A stretch of 8,409 nucleotides of DNA from Thermogutta sp. (lineage in GTDB: Bacteria; Planctomycetota; Planctomycetia; Pirellulales; Thermoguttaceae), in contig NZ_JACIYL010000119.1 in assembly GCF_014359955.1 (NCBI RefSeq), positions 1-8,409 of the forward strand, written 5' to 3'. The notes under the pieces were generated by a model. The model saw only the letters and a program-made list of their open reading frames with translations, was not told the origin of the DNA and did no database searches. Below, in pieces: positions 1 to 7,459 of this stretch. Position 1 is the stretch's first letter, and each line of letters starts with the position of its first letter. The position numbers and the translations under genes are program-made.

Positions 1-198
1 GAAAACTGTGACCATGGGAAAACTTTGAACAGCATCCGGGGAGGCCTCGACCGCCAACAGCCGATTCAATGAGCGATCGAGAGGCTTCACGTTCGAGCGC
101 TCGCCGACTTTGTCATGGGTTTGTCATGAGACAGCGCGGGCGGCGGCAGATCTTTTGAGCGTCCCCGGGGGTTCGGCAGGCTAGATGAGCATATCCTC
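1..198. other. Upstream region without a recognisable gene
   Basis: No convincing coding sequence is seen in these bases. Frame 1 is open from the window edge to a TGA at 70-72 and could be the last 23 codons of an upstream gene, but nothing in that peptide is recognisable. Structural details visible are a 10-bp perfect palindrome CGAGCGCTCG at 94-103 and a direct repeat TTTGTCATG at 109-117 and 120-128. Each repeat copy contains TTGTCA, which is close to a -35 hexamer, but no good -10 hexamer follows at the right distance. The region should hold the promoter of the downstream ABC exporter genes, though I cannot place it. Confidence 0.4.
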
Positions 199-1062
199 AT
201 GTCCAGCGTGGTCGTGGAAAATCTCGCCAAGCATTATGACGACCTTCGTCGGGGACGGATTGTGGCCCTGGAGGGACTCAGTTTCGTGGCCCGAGCCGGC
301 GAGGTTTTCGGCCTCCTGGGCCCCAATGGGGCGGGAAAAACCACCACGCTGCGGATCCTTGCGACGCTCCTCAAGCCGACATCCGGCCGGGCCGTGGTCA
401 ACGGCTTTGATTGCCTCACCCAGCCCGACGAAGTCCGACGGTCGATCGGATTCATGTCCGTCAACACGGCCGTGTATGACCGCATGACCGCCTGGGAAAT
501 GGTGGAATACTTTGGACTTCTCTACGGGTTGCCGCGGGATGTGCTGCACGCCCGCATGGAAGAGCTTTTCCATCGCCTCCGCATGTGGGAGATCCGTGAC
601 GTCCTGGGCGCCAAGATGTCCACTGGGATGAAGCAAAAGGTCTCCGTGGCCCGCGCCCTCATTCACGATCCCCCCGTGCTCATTTTCGATGAACCCACCG
701 CAGGCTTGGACGTGCTCGTGGCACGAGCGCTGCTCAAAACCATCGGAGAGCTGCGTGATCAAGGGAAATGTGTCATTTTTTCCACGCACATCATGCGCGA
801 GGCAGAAAAGCTCTGCGACCGCATTGCTATCCTTTATCGGGGCAAGATTCTGGCCGCGGGCACATTGTCGGAACTCCGCGACAAGTACCGCGAAAATGAT
901 CTGGAAGAACTCTTTTTCCGTCTGATTACCCAGGTCGAATCGGAAGGCCGCCAGCCGGAAGCAACGCAGGAGGAAAATCGCCGTGAACCGTGCGAGCGGG
1001 ACATGGTGGGAACTGAAATCGACACCCAGACCGGATCACCCGCAATAAACCGTCGGACATGA
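199..1062 (+). CDS. ABC transporter ATP-binding protein, NatA-like
   Basis: Cytoplasmic ATPase subunit (287 aa) that would hydrolyse ATP to drive the membrane permease encoded immediately downstream. Visible motifs are Walker [10 protein letters not shown] (residues 41-49), the signature STGMKQKV (141-148), Walker B with D-loop [12 protein letters not shown] (160-171, catalytic E165) and the switch histidine in STH (H197). The STGMKQKV signature and the tract after strand 3 ([13 protein letters not shown], 85-97) are typical of the NatA (Na+ extrusion) branch. In that tract the usual Q-loop glutamine is absent. The conserved fold ends near residue 243; a polar, charged tail of about 45 residues follows and matches nothing I recognise. 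ATG 199 is the only ATG, GTG or TTG in frame after the stop at 127-129; no clear Shine-Dalgarno sequence precedes it. The stop overlaps the permease start (ATGA, 1059-1062), which indicates translational coupling. The ATPase assignment is secure; sodium as substrate is only family precedent. Confidence 0.93.
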   Translation: MSSVVVENLAKHYDDLRRGRIVALEGLSFVARAGEVFGLLGPNGAGKTTTLRILATLLKPTSGRAVVNGFDCLTQPDEVRRSIGFMSVNTAVYDRMTAWEMVEYFGLLYGLPRDVLHARMEELFHRLRMWEIRDVLGAKMSTGMKQKVSVARALIHDPPVLIFDEPTAGLDVLVARALLKTIGELRDQGKCVIFSTHIMREAEKLCDRIAILYRGKILAAGTLSELRDKYRENDLEELFFRLITQVESEGRQPEATQEENRREPCERDMVGTEIDTQTGSPAINRRT

Positions 1063-3353
1063 CGTGGCGAAACGTTCGCATCATCTTTGCCCGCGAAATC
1101 CGCGATCAGTTGCGCGATCGCCGGACGATCTTCATGGTGGCGGTGCTCCCGGTGCTGCTCTACCCCCTGCTGGGTTTGAGCTTTTTTCAAATTGCCCAGT
1201 TCATGGGGGAAAAGCCCAGTCGGATACTGGTTATCGGCGCTCGGGAACCGCTCGATCCCCCGCTGTTCGAAAACAATCGCTTTTGTGAAATATTTTTTGC
1301 AACTCCTGGGGAAGCCCGTCTTCTGGAGTTGACTTTTCTCCGCGAGGAGCCCGAGGATCACGTCCTGCCCAGAACGACTGAGGGCTGGGAAGCCCTCGCC
1401 AAGGAAGCCATCACATCGCAGAATTTTGACGCCGTACTGGTGTTTCCACCGGGATTCGCGGGTGAACTTGCGCGATTCCGGGAGGAGATCCGCCGACAGT
1501 TGGCGGCACACTATCCTTCCGATGTTCAGAATCCGGCCCATGCAGGTTCTCAACCTCCCGGGCCGGAGAGCCCAGACGAATCGAATAACTCCGGCGCGAT
1601 CCCGGCCGGGAAGGGTCAACCGGTCATTGTGGCGCGGTCCGCCATTCCCTCGCCGCAGATTTACTTTTCATCCGCGCAGGAAAGATCGCAAACCGCCTAC
1701 AATCGATTGCAGCGCGTCCTGGAACAATGGAGCACCCAGGTGATGATCGCCAATCTGGCGGCCGCTCAGTTGCCGCCGGAAGCCGCTCGCCCTTTCCGTC
1801 TGGAAATCGCGGATGTCTCGGCGGGAACGTCGCTTCAGGGAGCTGCTGTTTGGGCCAAGATTTTCCCCATCCTGCTGGTCATCTGGTCCCTCACCGGCTC
1901 GTTCTATCCAGCAGTGGATCTGTGCGCCGGAGAAAAGGAGCGGGGAACGCTGGAAACACTTCTTTCCAGTCCGGCCAGCCGGAAAGAAATCGTCCTCGGC
2001 AAGCTGGCCGCCGTCACGCTTTTTAGTATGGCGACTGCGGTCCTCAACCTGGTCAGCATGGGGCTGACAGGGTGGCTGGCGTTCGGCAACCTGCCGCAGT
2101 TTTCCGCTCCTCCGCTGTCCTCGGTCCTGTGGCTGGGACTGGCGCTGTTACCGACTTCGGCCGCGTTCAGTTGTTTGGCGTTGGGCATCGCCGCATTCGC
2201 GCGAAGTACGAAAGAAGGCCAGTACTATCTGATGCCGCTGCTTTTTGTCACGCTACCGCTGGTCGGCTTGCCCATGGCGCGAGGTCTTGAACTGGACCTC
2301 GGCACATCTCTCATTCCGATCACGGGCCTGGTGCTGTTGCTGAAAACCCTCATCGAGGGGCAGATCGCCGAGGCCCTCCGCTTCGTCGCGCCGGTGACTG
2401 CGGTGACTCTGGGCGGATGCCTTCTCATGCTCCGCTGGTCTGTCCAGCAGTTCAATCGCGAGCAGGTGCTCTTCCGGGAGAGTGAGCGATTTGATCTCAA
2501 TGCCTGGCTGCGGTACGCCACACGCCGGCGTTCCGTTCCCACTCCGGCGCTGGCACTTCTGTGTGGGGTCAGCATTCTACTGATTCGTTTTGTGCTGACA
2601 CAAGCTCTTGCCCGGACTTCGGCGACCCTCAGTTTCATGCAGCAGGCGCTCATCACGCAGTTGGTTGTGGTCCTCCTGCCGGTGGCGGTGATGACGTGGC
2701 TGTTCGTGGACAGGCCGCGCGACACACTCCTTCTGGGATGGCCCCGCTGGCAGCACATCCTGGGTGCGGCGCTGCTCGCCGTTGTTCTGTGTCCTGCATT
2801 CAGTGCATTCAAATTGTGGGTGACGAGAGTGTACCCTCTCGATCCGGCCATCGCGGAGTACCTCAAGCAGCTTTCCACAAGCGTGCCGGACTGGCCGACG
2901 CTGCTGTTCGTGATGGCTCTCGTACCGGCCGTATGCGAAGAACTCGCCTTCCGAGGATTCGTGCTCTCCGGCTTTCGGAGTGGTCTGAGGTCTCTGGAGG
3001 CCGTGGTGTACTCCGCTGTGTTTTTCGGCCTCACCCATGCCCTTATGCAGCAGTCGGTGGTGGCATTTGTGGCGGGACTGGTGCTGGGAATGCTTGCCCT
3101 TCGCACGGGCAGCCTTTACCCCTGTGTGGTGTATCATGCTTTGCATAACGGTCTCGGTCTGGCTATGGGATCGATCACCGCCGAGTTCTACCGCCAGAAT
3201 CCCTGGCTGGAATCCCTGGCCAGTTGGACGGAGGACGGCCTGATGTTTCGCGGGCCGATCGTGGCCGCCGGCATTCTCGCCGCTGGACTGATTGTCTCCT
3301 GGATGATTCCTCCCTCGGCATATCGGGTGGCCGCCGAGGACGACGCCGATTGA
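1059..3353 (+). CDS. ABC-2 permease fused to CPBP intramembrane protease domain
   Basis: Polytopic inner-membrane protein (764 aa). The N-terminal half is a NatB/ABC-2 type permease. It has a cytoplasmic amphipathic start, a first membrane helix around 25-46, and a large extracytoplasmic loop of about 220 residues containing a Pro/Gly/Ser-rich stretch (163-188). A second helix (about 268-288) is followed by the conserved [15 protein letters not shown] motif (291-305), then several more helices to about 458. After a linker, a second hydrophobic block (about 495-752) contains the CPBP/CAAX-protease (Abi, PF02517) motifs: EELAFR (E627, E628, R632), FGLTH (H660) and HALHN (H693, N697). All metal-binding and catalytic positions expected for this glutamic-type intramembrane protease are present. 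The start is fixed: the frame is closed by a TGA at 1014-1016 and no other start codon lies before 1059. It overlaps the ATPase gene by 4 bp, so the two form one exporter. The role of the protease domain is unknown; similar fusions occur in planctomycetes to my knowledge. Confidence 0.9.
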   Translation: MTWRNVRIIFAREIRDQLRDRRTIFMVAVLPVLLYPLLGLSFFQIAQFMGEKPSRILVIGAREPLDPPLFENNRFCEIFFATPGEARLLELTFLREEPEDHVLPRTTEGWEALAKEAITSQNFDAVLVFPPGFAGELARFREEIRRQLAAHYPSDVQNPAHAGSQPPGPESPDESNNSGAIPAGKGQPVIVARSAIPSPQIYFSSAQERSQTAYNRLQRVLEQWSTQVMIANLAAAQLPPEAARPFRLEIADVSAGTSLQGAAVWAKIFPILLVIWSLTGSFYPAVDLCAGEKERGTLETLLSSPASRKEIVLGKLAAVTLFSMATAVLNLVSMGLTGWLAFGNLPQFSAPPLSSVLWLGLALLPTSAAFSCLALGIAAFARSTKEGQYYLMPLLFVTLPLVGLPMARGLELDLGTSLIPITGLVLLLKTLIEGQIAEALRFVAPVTAVTLGGCLLMLRWSVQQFNREQVLFRESERFDLNAWLRYATRRRSVPTPALALLCGVSILLIRFVLTQALARTSATLSFMQQALITQLVVVLLPVAVMTWLFVDRPRDTLLLGWPRWQHILGAALLAVVLCPAFSAFKLWVTRVYPLDPAIAEYLKQLSTSVPDWPTLLFVMALVPAVCEELAFRGFVLSGFRSGLRSLEAVVYSAVFFGLTHALMQQSVVAFVAGLVLGMLALRTGSLYPCVVYHALHNGLGLAMGSITAEFYRQNPWLESLASWTEDGLMFRGPIVAAGILAAGLIVSWMIPPSAYRVAAEDDAD

Positions 3354-3428
3354 GCTGGGGTCGCAACACTCGCTGGGAATAAGCTGTGATCTCCAAAATA
3401 ATTCGATACGACTCCCACCGTAGAACTG

Positions 3429-4751
3429 ATGCCCGAGTTCCGAATTTATCGACTGTCCGCTGACTGGGTCATATCCCCCGGAGAGTCTCCTCGCCGGTTG
3501 GGCAGTGTTTTTCTCTACCAGGATCGCGTGCTGGCTGTTGCGGATGGTTCCTCTTCCGGTCGCGTTGCGGAGGAGCTGCGGGCCAGCCTGCCCGAAAGTG
3601 CACGGATCGTCGTCGAAGAGCATGCCTATCCGGGCTGTGCAATCCTTCCCGGACTGATCAATGCCCACACCCATCTGGAGTTGAGCGGTTGGAACAGAGG
3701 TTTTACGGAGGGCCAAGCTCTGTGGGACTGGATTCCCACCGTGGTCGTGTTTCGCCGATCGGCGGCCTACCGTCCGGCGGAAGCCCTCCACCGCGGTATC
3801 CAGGAATGTGTTGCGGGAGGTGCCTGCGGAATTGTTGACATCGCGCAGCCCGGCTGGCCTGCCTGGTGGCTGGAAACAGTCTTTCCCCAACAACATTTAT
3901 CTTCCCAGCCGTGTCCCCGTGTGCTCAGCCTTCTGGAGTGCATCGCCGTGCGGGAGGATGTGGTCGGGGCACTCCCTGCCCGAGTGGACGCCCACCGCCG
4001 CGCCTGTGCGCTGCTGGGGGTAGACCCGGGAATCAGTCCCCATGCCCCCTATACCGTCCCGCCCGCCGTCCTGCGGCAACTCGTTTCATACGCCAATGCC
4101 CGGGCTCTTCCAGTGGCCATCCACCTTGCCGAGACAACAGAGGAAGGAGAGTTTCTTCAACACCAGACGGGGCCGTTTGACAAGATGTTCGCCGAGCTGG
4201 GAATCAATGTCCGATCTCTTTTCGGAATCGGTACAAGCTGGGCCGAGTACATCACCATTCTTTCCCAGAGCCGTCCCCTTCTGGTTGTCCACGGGAATTA
4301 TCTGACATCGCTTGAGCGGAGTTTGCTCCGCCGATTGGCCCGGCGGGCTGCGGTGGTGTTCTGTCCGCGAACACACTGCCGCTTCGGGCATGCGCGTTAT
4401 CCCCTCGACGACTACCTGGCAGCCGGGATTCCCGTGATTCTCGGAACGGATAGTCGCGCCACCAATCCCGACCTGAGCATTCTACGGGAACTGCAAACTG
4501 TACGGGAACTCTTTCCCCACTTGCCCGCCGCGCAAATCCTTGCCATGGCAACTTCCCAACCGGCGAAGGTCTTGGGATGGCGAGGCTGGGGATATCTGCG
4601 GGACGGGGCCTCTGCCCAGATCACGGTCGTCAAACTGGGCGATCAATTCGCGGAACGAGATCCCCTGGAAGCCGTGCTAAGTCCCCAGACGACCGTTCGT
4701 GCCGTCTGGATCGACGGCCAAGCGGCGTACTCTGCGGACAACGACAATTAG
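3429..4751 (+). CDS. Metal-dependent amidohydrolase, deaminase type (possibly aminofutalosine deaminase-like)
   Basis: Cytoplasmic TIM-barrel amidohydrolase of 440 aa, the usual length for the cytosine/S-adenosylhomocysteine deaminase group. The metal-site signature is complete: HTH (H80, H82) in GLINAHTHLELSG; H205 in SPHAPYT; HLAE (H232, E235); VVHGNYL (H288); CPRTH (H316); and GTDS (D341, S342). Residues 1-70 and 390-440 form the small beta domain typical of the family. The combination of HTHLELSG, a following W-rich 'LWDWIP' segment and GTDSRATNPDLSIL resembles aminodeoxyfutalosine deaminases of the futalosine menaquinone route. That is recollection of family patterns, and S-adenosylhomocysteine/5'-methylthioadenosine or guanine-type deaminases are alternatives. 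No signal peptide is seen. It starts 75 nt after the permease stop, with no terminator hairpin between them, so co-transcription is plausible, but no functional link to the exporter is evident. No clear Shine-Dalgarno sequence precedes the ATG. Confidence 0.85.
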   Translation: MPEFRIYRLSADWVISPGESPRRLGSVFLYQDRVLAVADGSSSGRVAEELRASLPESARIVVEEHAYPGCAILPGLINAHTHLELSGWNRGFTEGQALWDWIPTVVVFRRSAAYRPAEALHRGIQECVAGGACGIVDIAQPGWPAWWLETVFPQQHLSSQPCPRVLSLLECIAVREDVVGALPARVDAHRRACALLGVDPGISPHAPYTVPPAVLRQLVSYANARALPVAIHLAETTEEGEFLQHQTGPFDKMFAELGINVRSLFGIGTSWAEYITILSQSRPLLVVHGNYLTSLERSLLRRLARRAAVVFCPRTHCRFGHARYPLDDYLAAGIPVILGTDSRATNPDLSILRELQTVRELFPHLPAAQILAMATSQPAKVLGWRGWGYLRDGASAQITVVKLGDQFAERDPLEAVLSPQTTVRAVWIDGQAAYSADNDN

Positions 4752-4910
4752 CCCGTGCTTTTGGAAAAGGACGGTGCGGTGTCTCGCCCGCAGCCGTGTG
4801 CCGCCCCCGGGTTATCAGGACGATACCTTTCCGGAACTCATTCGTCTTGCAAAGGGAAGCCAGCTTTTGCTTCCTCCCTCCGCCACGGTGGTTTTGCCGC
4901 CATCGGCGTT

Positions 4911-4916
4911 TATAAT
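4911..4916 (+). promoter_or_regulatory. Candidate sigma70-type -10 box for the sulfatase gene
   Basis: A perfect TATAAT hexamer stands alone in a G+C-rich intergenic region, 64 bases before the sulfatase ATG. The region 17 bp upstream (GTGGTT, 4888-4893) is a poor match to a -35 box, and there is no extended -10 TG, so the promoter may be weak or activator-dependent. Transcription would begin around 4922-4925. That would leave an ATG at 4929 almost leaderless and favours the start at 4980. This is a prediction from consensus only. Confidence 0.45.
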
Positions 4917-4966
4917 GGGGGCGAAAACATGTTGACCCGCCCCGGGCAATTCCTGCGAGATCCTGT

Positions 4967-4972
4967 GGGAGG
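4967..4972 (+). promoter_or_regulatory. Ribosome binding site that decides the sulfatase start
   Basis: GGGAGG lies 7 nt upstream of the ATG at 4980. It selects this start over the in-frame ATG at 4929 and GTG at 4755, in agreement with the signal peptide that begins at 4980. Confidence 0.75.
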
Positions 4973-4979
4973 TCCTGCT

Positions 4980-6407
4980 ATGCATCGACTGACACACGTT
5001 TTGGCGCTGGGCTTGATCCTTCCCCTAACTGGCACGGCCCTGGCCCAGGAATCGCCCCACAAATCGTGGAATGTCGTCGTCATTCTGGTGGACGACCTGG
5101 GAGCCACCGATCTTGGATGCACCGGCAGCCGATTTTACGAAACACCCCACATCGATCGTCTCGCCTCGCAGGGGATGCGTTTCACCCAGGGCTATGCCGC
5201 GTGTACCGTGTGTTCACCCACCCGGGCAGCCCTCCTGACGGGCAAGTATCCGGCGCGGTTGCACCTGACCGACTGGATCCCCGGCCATGTTCGTCCGCGG
5301 GCCAAACTTCGCGTTCCCGATTGGACGATGTACCTTCCCCTCGAAGAACTCACCCTCGCCGAACGGCTCCATCAAGCAGGTTACGCAACGGCCCATGTGG
5401 GAAAATGGCACCTGGGTAACGCCCCCTATTATCCCCAGCATCAGGGATTCGATCTGAATATTGGGGGAACGCAATGGGGTTCGCCCGGCAGTTACTTCTG
5501 GCCGTACGGAAAAGACAACCGCCGCGTTCCCCTGGAGGGCGGTCACGAGGGGGAATATCTCACCGATCGCCTCACGGATGAAGCCATTAAGTTCATCAGT
5601 GCCAACAAGGAAAAGCCCTTTTTCTTGTATTTTGCCCACTATGCCGTGCATACGCCGCTCCAGGCCAAGGAACAGCTTGTCCACTACTACGAAAAGAAGC
5701 TCGCAGAAGCGAATGCCCGGGGAGACGACCTGGATGGCCAGCAATGCCCGGTTTACGCCGCGATGATCCATAGTTTGGATGAGAGCGTCGGCCGGATTCT
5801 CGACACCCTGGACAGCCTCCAACTGACCGAGCGCACGATCGTCATCTTCACATCCGACAACGGTGGACTGGTTTTGCCGGCCTGCCAAAAACGGCCCGTG
5901 ACCCACAACATCGGCCTGCGGGCGGGAAAAGGTTCGGCCTACGAGGGTGGCGTCCGCGTTCCCTGGATCATTCGGTGGCCTGGGGTGACCGCTCCAGGAA
6001 GCGTCTCCCATGAACCGATCATCACGATCGACCTCTATCCCACCGTCCTCGACATGCTCGGCCTCGCCGACGATCCTTCGCACCATGCCGACGGCATCAG
6101 CGTGGCCCGTGTCCTCCGTGGTCAGGGATCGTTGCCCGACCGTGCCCTGTTCTGGCACTATCCGCATTACCATCCCGGCGGCGCTACGCCCTACAGTGCG
6201 GTGCGGCACGGTGACTGGAAATACATCCACTTCTATGAGGATAATCATGGGGAGCTGTACAATCTCAAGGACGATCCCGAGGAATCACAGGACCTTGCCA
6301 GCCGTTTCCCGGAAAAGGTTGCAGAGCTCCGGGCAACCCTGGAGAAATGGCTGAAAGAGGTCAACGCCCAATTCCCCACCCCGAATCCCATCTACCGACC
6401 TGAATAA
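4980..6407 (+). CDS. Exported type I (formylglycine) sulfatase, arylsulfatase family
   Basis: Precursor of 475 aa that should hydrolyse sulfate esters, probably on a sulfated polysaccharide, outside the cytoplasm. A signal peptide with hydrophobic core covers about residues 1-23, with likely cleavage after ALA and before QES. The formylglycine motif is CSPTR (C78 converted by the maturation enzyme, R82) followed by AALLTG, matching sulfatase signature 1. Other active-site residues are visible: D38 and D39 in the first strand (LVDDLG), GKWHLG (K142, H144), H224, SDNG (D293, N294) and K317. The C-terminal segment GELYNLKDDPEESQDLA is the standard family ending. The length fits a complete enzyme. 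The stretch YPARLHLTDWIPG after the active site is reminiscent of the S1_16 subfamily, which I state as recollection. Substrate cannot be deduced. It is followed after 126 nt by a secreted DUF1080 protein on the same strand. Confidence 0.94.
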   Translation: MHRLTHVLALGLILPLTGTALAQESPHKSWNVVVILVDDLGATDLGCTGSRFYETPHIDRLASQGMRFTQGYAACTVCSPTRAALLTGKYPARLHLTDWIPGHVRPRAKLRVPDWTMYLPLEELTLAERLHQAGYATAHVGKWHLGNAPYYPQHQGFDLNIGGTQWGSPGSYFWPYGKDNRRVPLEGGHEGEYLTDRLTDEAIKFISANKEKPFFLYFAHYAVHTPLQAKEQLVHYYEKKLAEANARGDDLDGQQCPVYAAMIHSLDESVGRILDTLDSLQLTERTIVIFTSDNGGLVLPACQKRPVTHNIGLRAGKGSAYEGGVRVPWIIRWPGVTAPGSVSHEPIITIDLYPTVLDMLGLADDPSHHADGISVARVLRGQGSLPDRALFWHYPHYHPGGATPYSAVRHGDWKYIHFYEDNHGELYNLKDDPEESQDLASRFPEKVAELRATLEKWLKEVNAQFPTPNPIYRPE

Positions 6408-6468
6408 CCCTCCTGAAAACACGAAACCCACCGACCAATCGGAATTTGGCAATCAGCGAAGGTGATCT

Positions 6469-6487
6469 GTCCCATTGGCTATGGGGC
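6469..6487 (+). other. Small hairpin between sulfatase and DUF1080 genes
   Basis: GTCCCAT (6469-6475) can pair with ATGGGGC (6481-6487) around a TGGCT loop, giving 7 pairs with one G-U. No T-run follows, so it is not a standard intrinsic terminator. It could be a structure in the leader of the DUF1080 message or chance. The surrounding bases 6408-6533 contain no convincing promoter; TTGGCA at 6446-6451 is -35-like but has no good -10 partner. Confidence 0.25.
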
Positions 6488-6519
6488 CGTGGGGCGCGTG
6501 TGAGTGTTGGTCCTTGAAC

Positions 6520-6525
6520 AAGGAG
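6520..6525 (+). promoter_or_regulatory. Ribosome binding site that decides the DUF1080 start
   Basis: AAGGAG ends 8 nt before the ATG at 6534. It rules out the in-frame start at 6504, which would add ten residues in front of the signal peptide. Confidence 0.75.
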
Positions 6526-6533
6526 ATGGCACC

Positions 6534-7229
6534 ATGAGGAAGTCCGTGTGTTGGCTCCTGTGCGGCGTTCTGGCGATGGGATTGGCCGCCTCGGCGGTCG
6601 CAGAAGACGGCTGGATCACTATTCCGATCAAGCCGGGTCTGCCGGGCTGGAAGCTCAAGGGAAGCCCCGAGCAGAGCAAATGGCAGGTGGGAACGGCGGC
6701 CGTCGATCCGAATGATCCCCGCGCCCTCATCTGCAAACCCGGTGGGGAAGAACTCGTGAACGTCGGTTCCCATGGTGTGGACATCTACACCGAGCAGACC
6801 TTTGGCGATGCCATCATCGAGATTGAAGTGATGGTTCCCAAGGGTTCCAACTCCGGCATCTACGTCATGGGCGAATACGAGATTCAGGTCCTCGATAGCT
6901 ACGGCAAGGAAAAGCTGGGCATGGGAGACATGGGCGCGCTCTACAGTATCGCCGTTCCCAAGGTGAATGCCTCCAAGAAACCCGGCGAGTGGCAAAAGTA
7001 CGTCATCGAGTACCGTGCCCCGCGTTTTGACGCCTCAGGCAAGAAAATCGCCAATGGCAAGCTGGTCAAAGTGGTGCTCAACGGCCAGGTCATCCACGAG
7101 AACCTGGAGCTGCCTTCCCAAACCCCCGGCGGCGTCACCGGCAAGGAAGTGCCCCGTGGCCCCATCATGCTTCAGGGTAATCACGGTCCGGTGGCCTATC
7201 GCAATATCCGCGTCAAGCCGCTCGACTGA
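6534..7229 (+). CDS. Secreted DUF1080 (3-keto-disaccharide hydrolase family, PF06439) protein
   Basis: Precursor of 231 aa consisting of a signal peptide (about 1-23, cleavage after AVA before EDGW) and a single concanavalin-like beta-sandwich domain. Family landmarks in order: NSGIYVMGEYEIQVLDSYG (106-124); GALYSIAVPKVNASKKPGEW (134-153); APRFDASGK (162-170); VVLNGQVIHENLELP (180-194); and GPIMLQGNHGPVAYRNIRV (209-227). These correspond closely to conserved blocks of the family. Some characterised members cleave 3-keto-glycosides in periplasmic polysaccharide breakdown; others are uncharacterised, so activity here is inferred. C10 in the signal sequence (WLLCG) does not form a proper lipobox, so a soluble periplasmic protein is more likely than a lipoprotein. 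It lies downstream of the sulfatase on the same strand, and both are exported, which suggests a shared role in carbohydrate processing. A terminator follows 112 nt after the stop. Confidence 0.9.
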   Translation: MRKSVCWLLCGVLAMGLAASAVAEDGWITIPIKPGLPGWKLKGSPEQSKWQVGTAAVDPNDPRALICKPGGEELVNVGSHGVDIYTEQTFGDAIIEIEVMVPKGSNSGIYVMGEYEIQVLDSYGKEKLGMGDMGALYSIAVPKVNASKKPGEWQKYVIEYRAPRFDASGKKIANGKLVKVVLNGQVIHENLELPSQTPGGVTGKEVPRGPIMLQGNHGPVAYRNIRVKPLD

Positions 7230-7341
7230 TTCAAAAAACCTGCCCGATGGGCCCAAAGGCGGAAATCATCCGCTCGCTTGAGCCGCTCCGAGTGACGCTC
7301 CATCCACCGGCCCCCTTGCCTTCCCGGCACGGTGAAAAAAA

Positions 7342-7372
7342 CAAGCGGGGTGTCTTGGCGACACTCCGCTTG
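7342..7372. terminator. Bidirectional intrinsic terminator between convergent genes
   Basis: CAAGCGGGGTGTC (7342-7354) pairs with GACACTCCGCTTG (7360-7372), making a 13-bp stem with one G-U pair and a 5-nt TTGGC loop. On the plus strand the stem is followed by a T-rich stretch (CTTGTTTTCTTG). On the minus strand it is followed directly by seven Ts (the A-run at 7335-7341). It therefore can end both the DUF1080 transcript and the convergent LRR transcript; the minus-strand U-tract is the better one. Confidence 0.85.
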
Positions 7373-7459
7373 CTTGTTTTCTTGTCGTCCCAGGACTGAA
7401 CGTTGTCGCTTTGTCCGCGTTCGTCCGGGATGCCGCTTCGCGTTTTCCGAGTCCGTGGA

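Larger units (their letters stand above)
4752..4979. other. Intergenic region between amidohydrolase and sulfatase
   Basis: The sulfatase reading frame stays open back to a GTG at 4755, giving an apparent 75-residue N-terminal extension. I read this stretch as non-coding: it would place a non-conserved leader in front of a clean signal peptide, and it contains the TATAAT box at 4911-4916. A small hairpin, GGAAGC (4855-4860) pairing with GCTTCC (4869-4874), has no following T-run and is not a convincing terminator. No other feature is seen. Confidence 0.6.

Noticed and set aside
1..72. Possible last 23 codons of an upstream plus-strand gene
   Set aside because: The frame is open from the edge to TGA 70-72, but the peptide has no recognisable motif and is too short to judge.
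181..789. Minus-strand open frame of 202 codons
   Set aside because: It lies entirely opposite the ABC ATPase, whose Walker and signature motifs are unmistakable; the antisense protein resembles nothing.
2577..3896. Minus-strand open frame of 439 codons across the permease-amidohydrolase junction
   Set aside because: Long only because of G+C-rich codon bias; it overlaps two well supported plus-strand genes, including the CPBP motifs, and has no domain-like pattern.
4855..4874. Hairpin GGAAGC/GCTTCC as terminator of the amidohydrolase gene
   Set aside because: Only six base pairs and no T-run after it.
5214..6248. Minus-strand open frame of 344 codons
   Set aside because: Antisense shadow of the sulfatase, which carries the full set of active-site residues.
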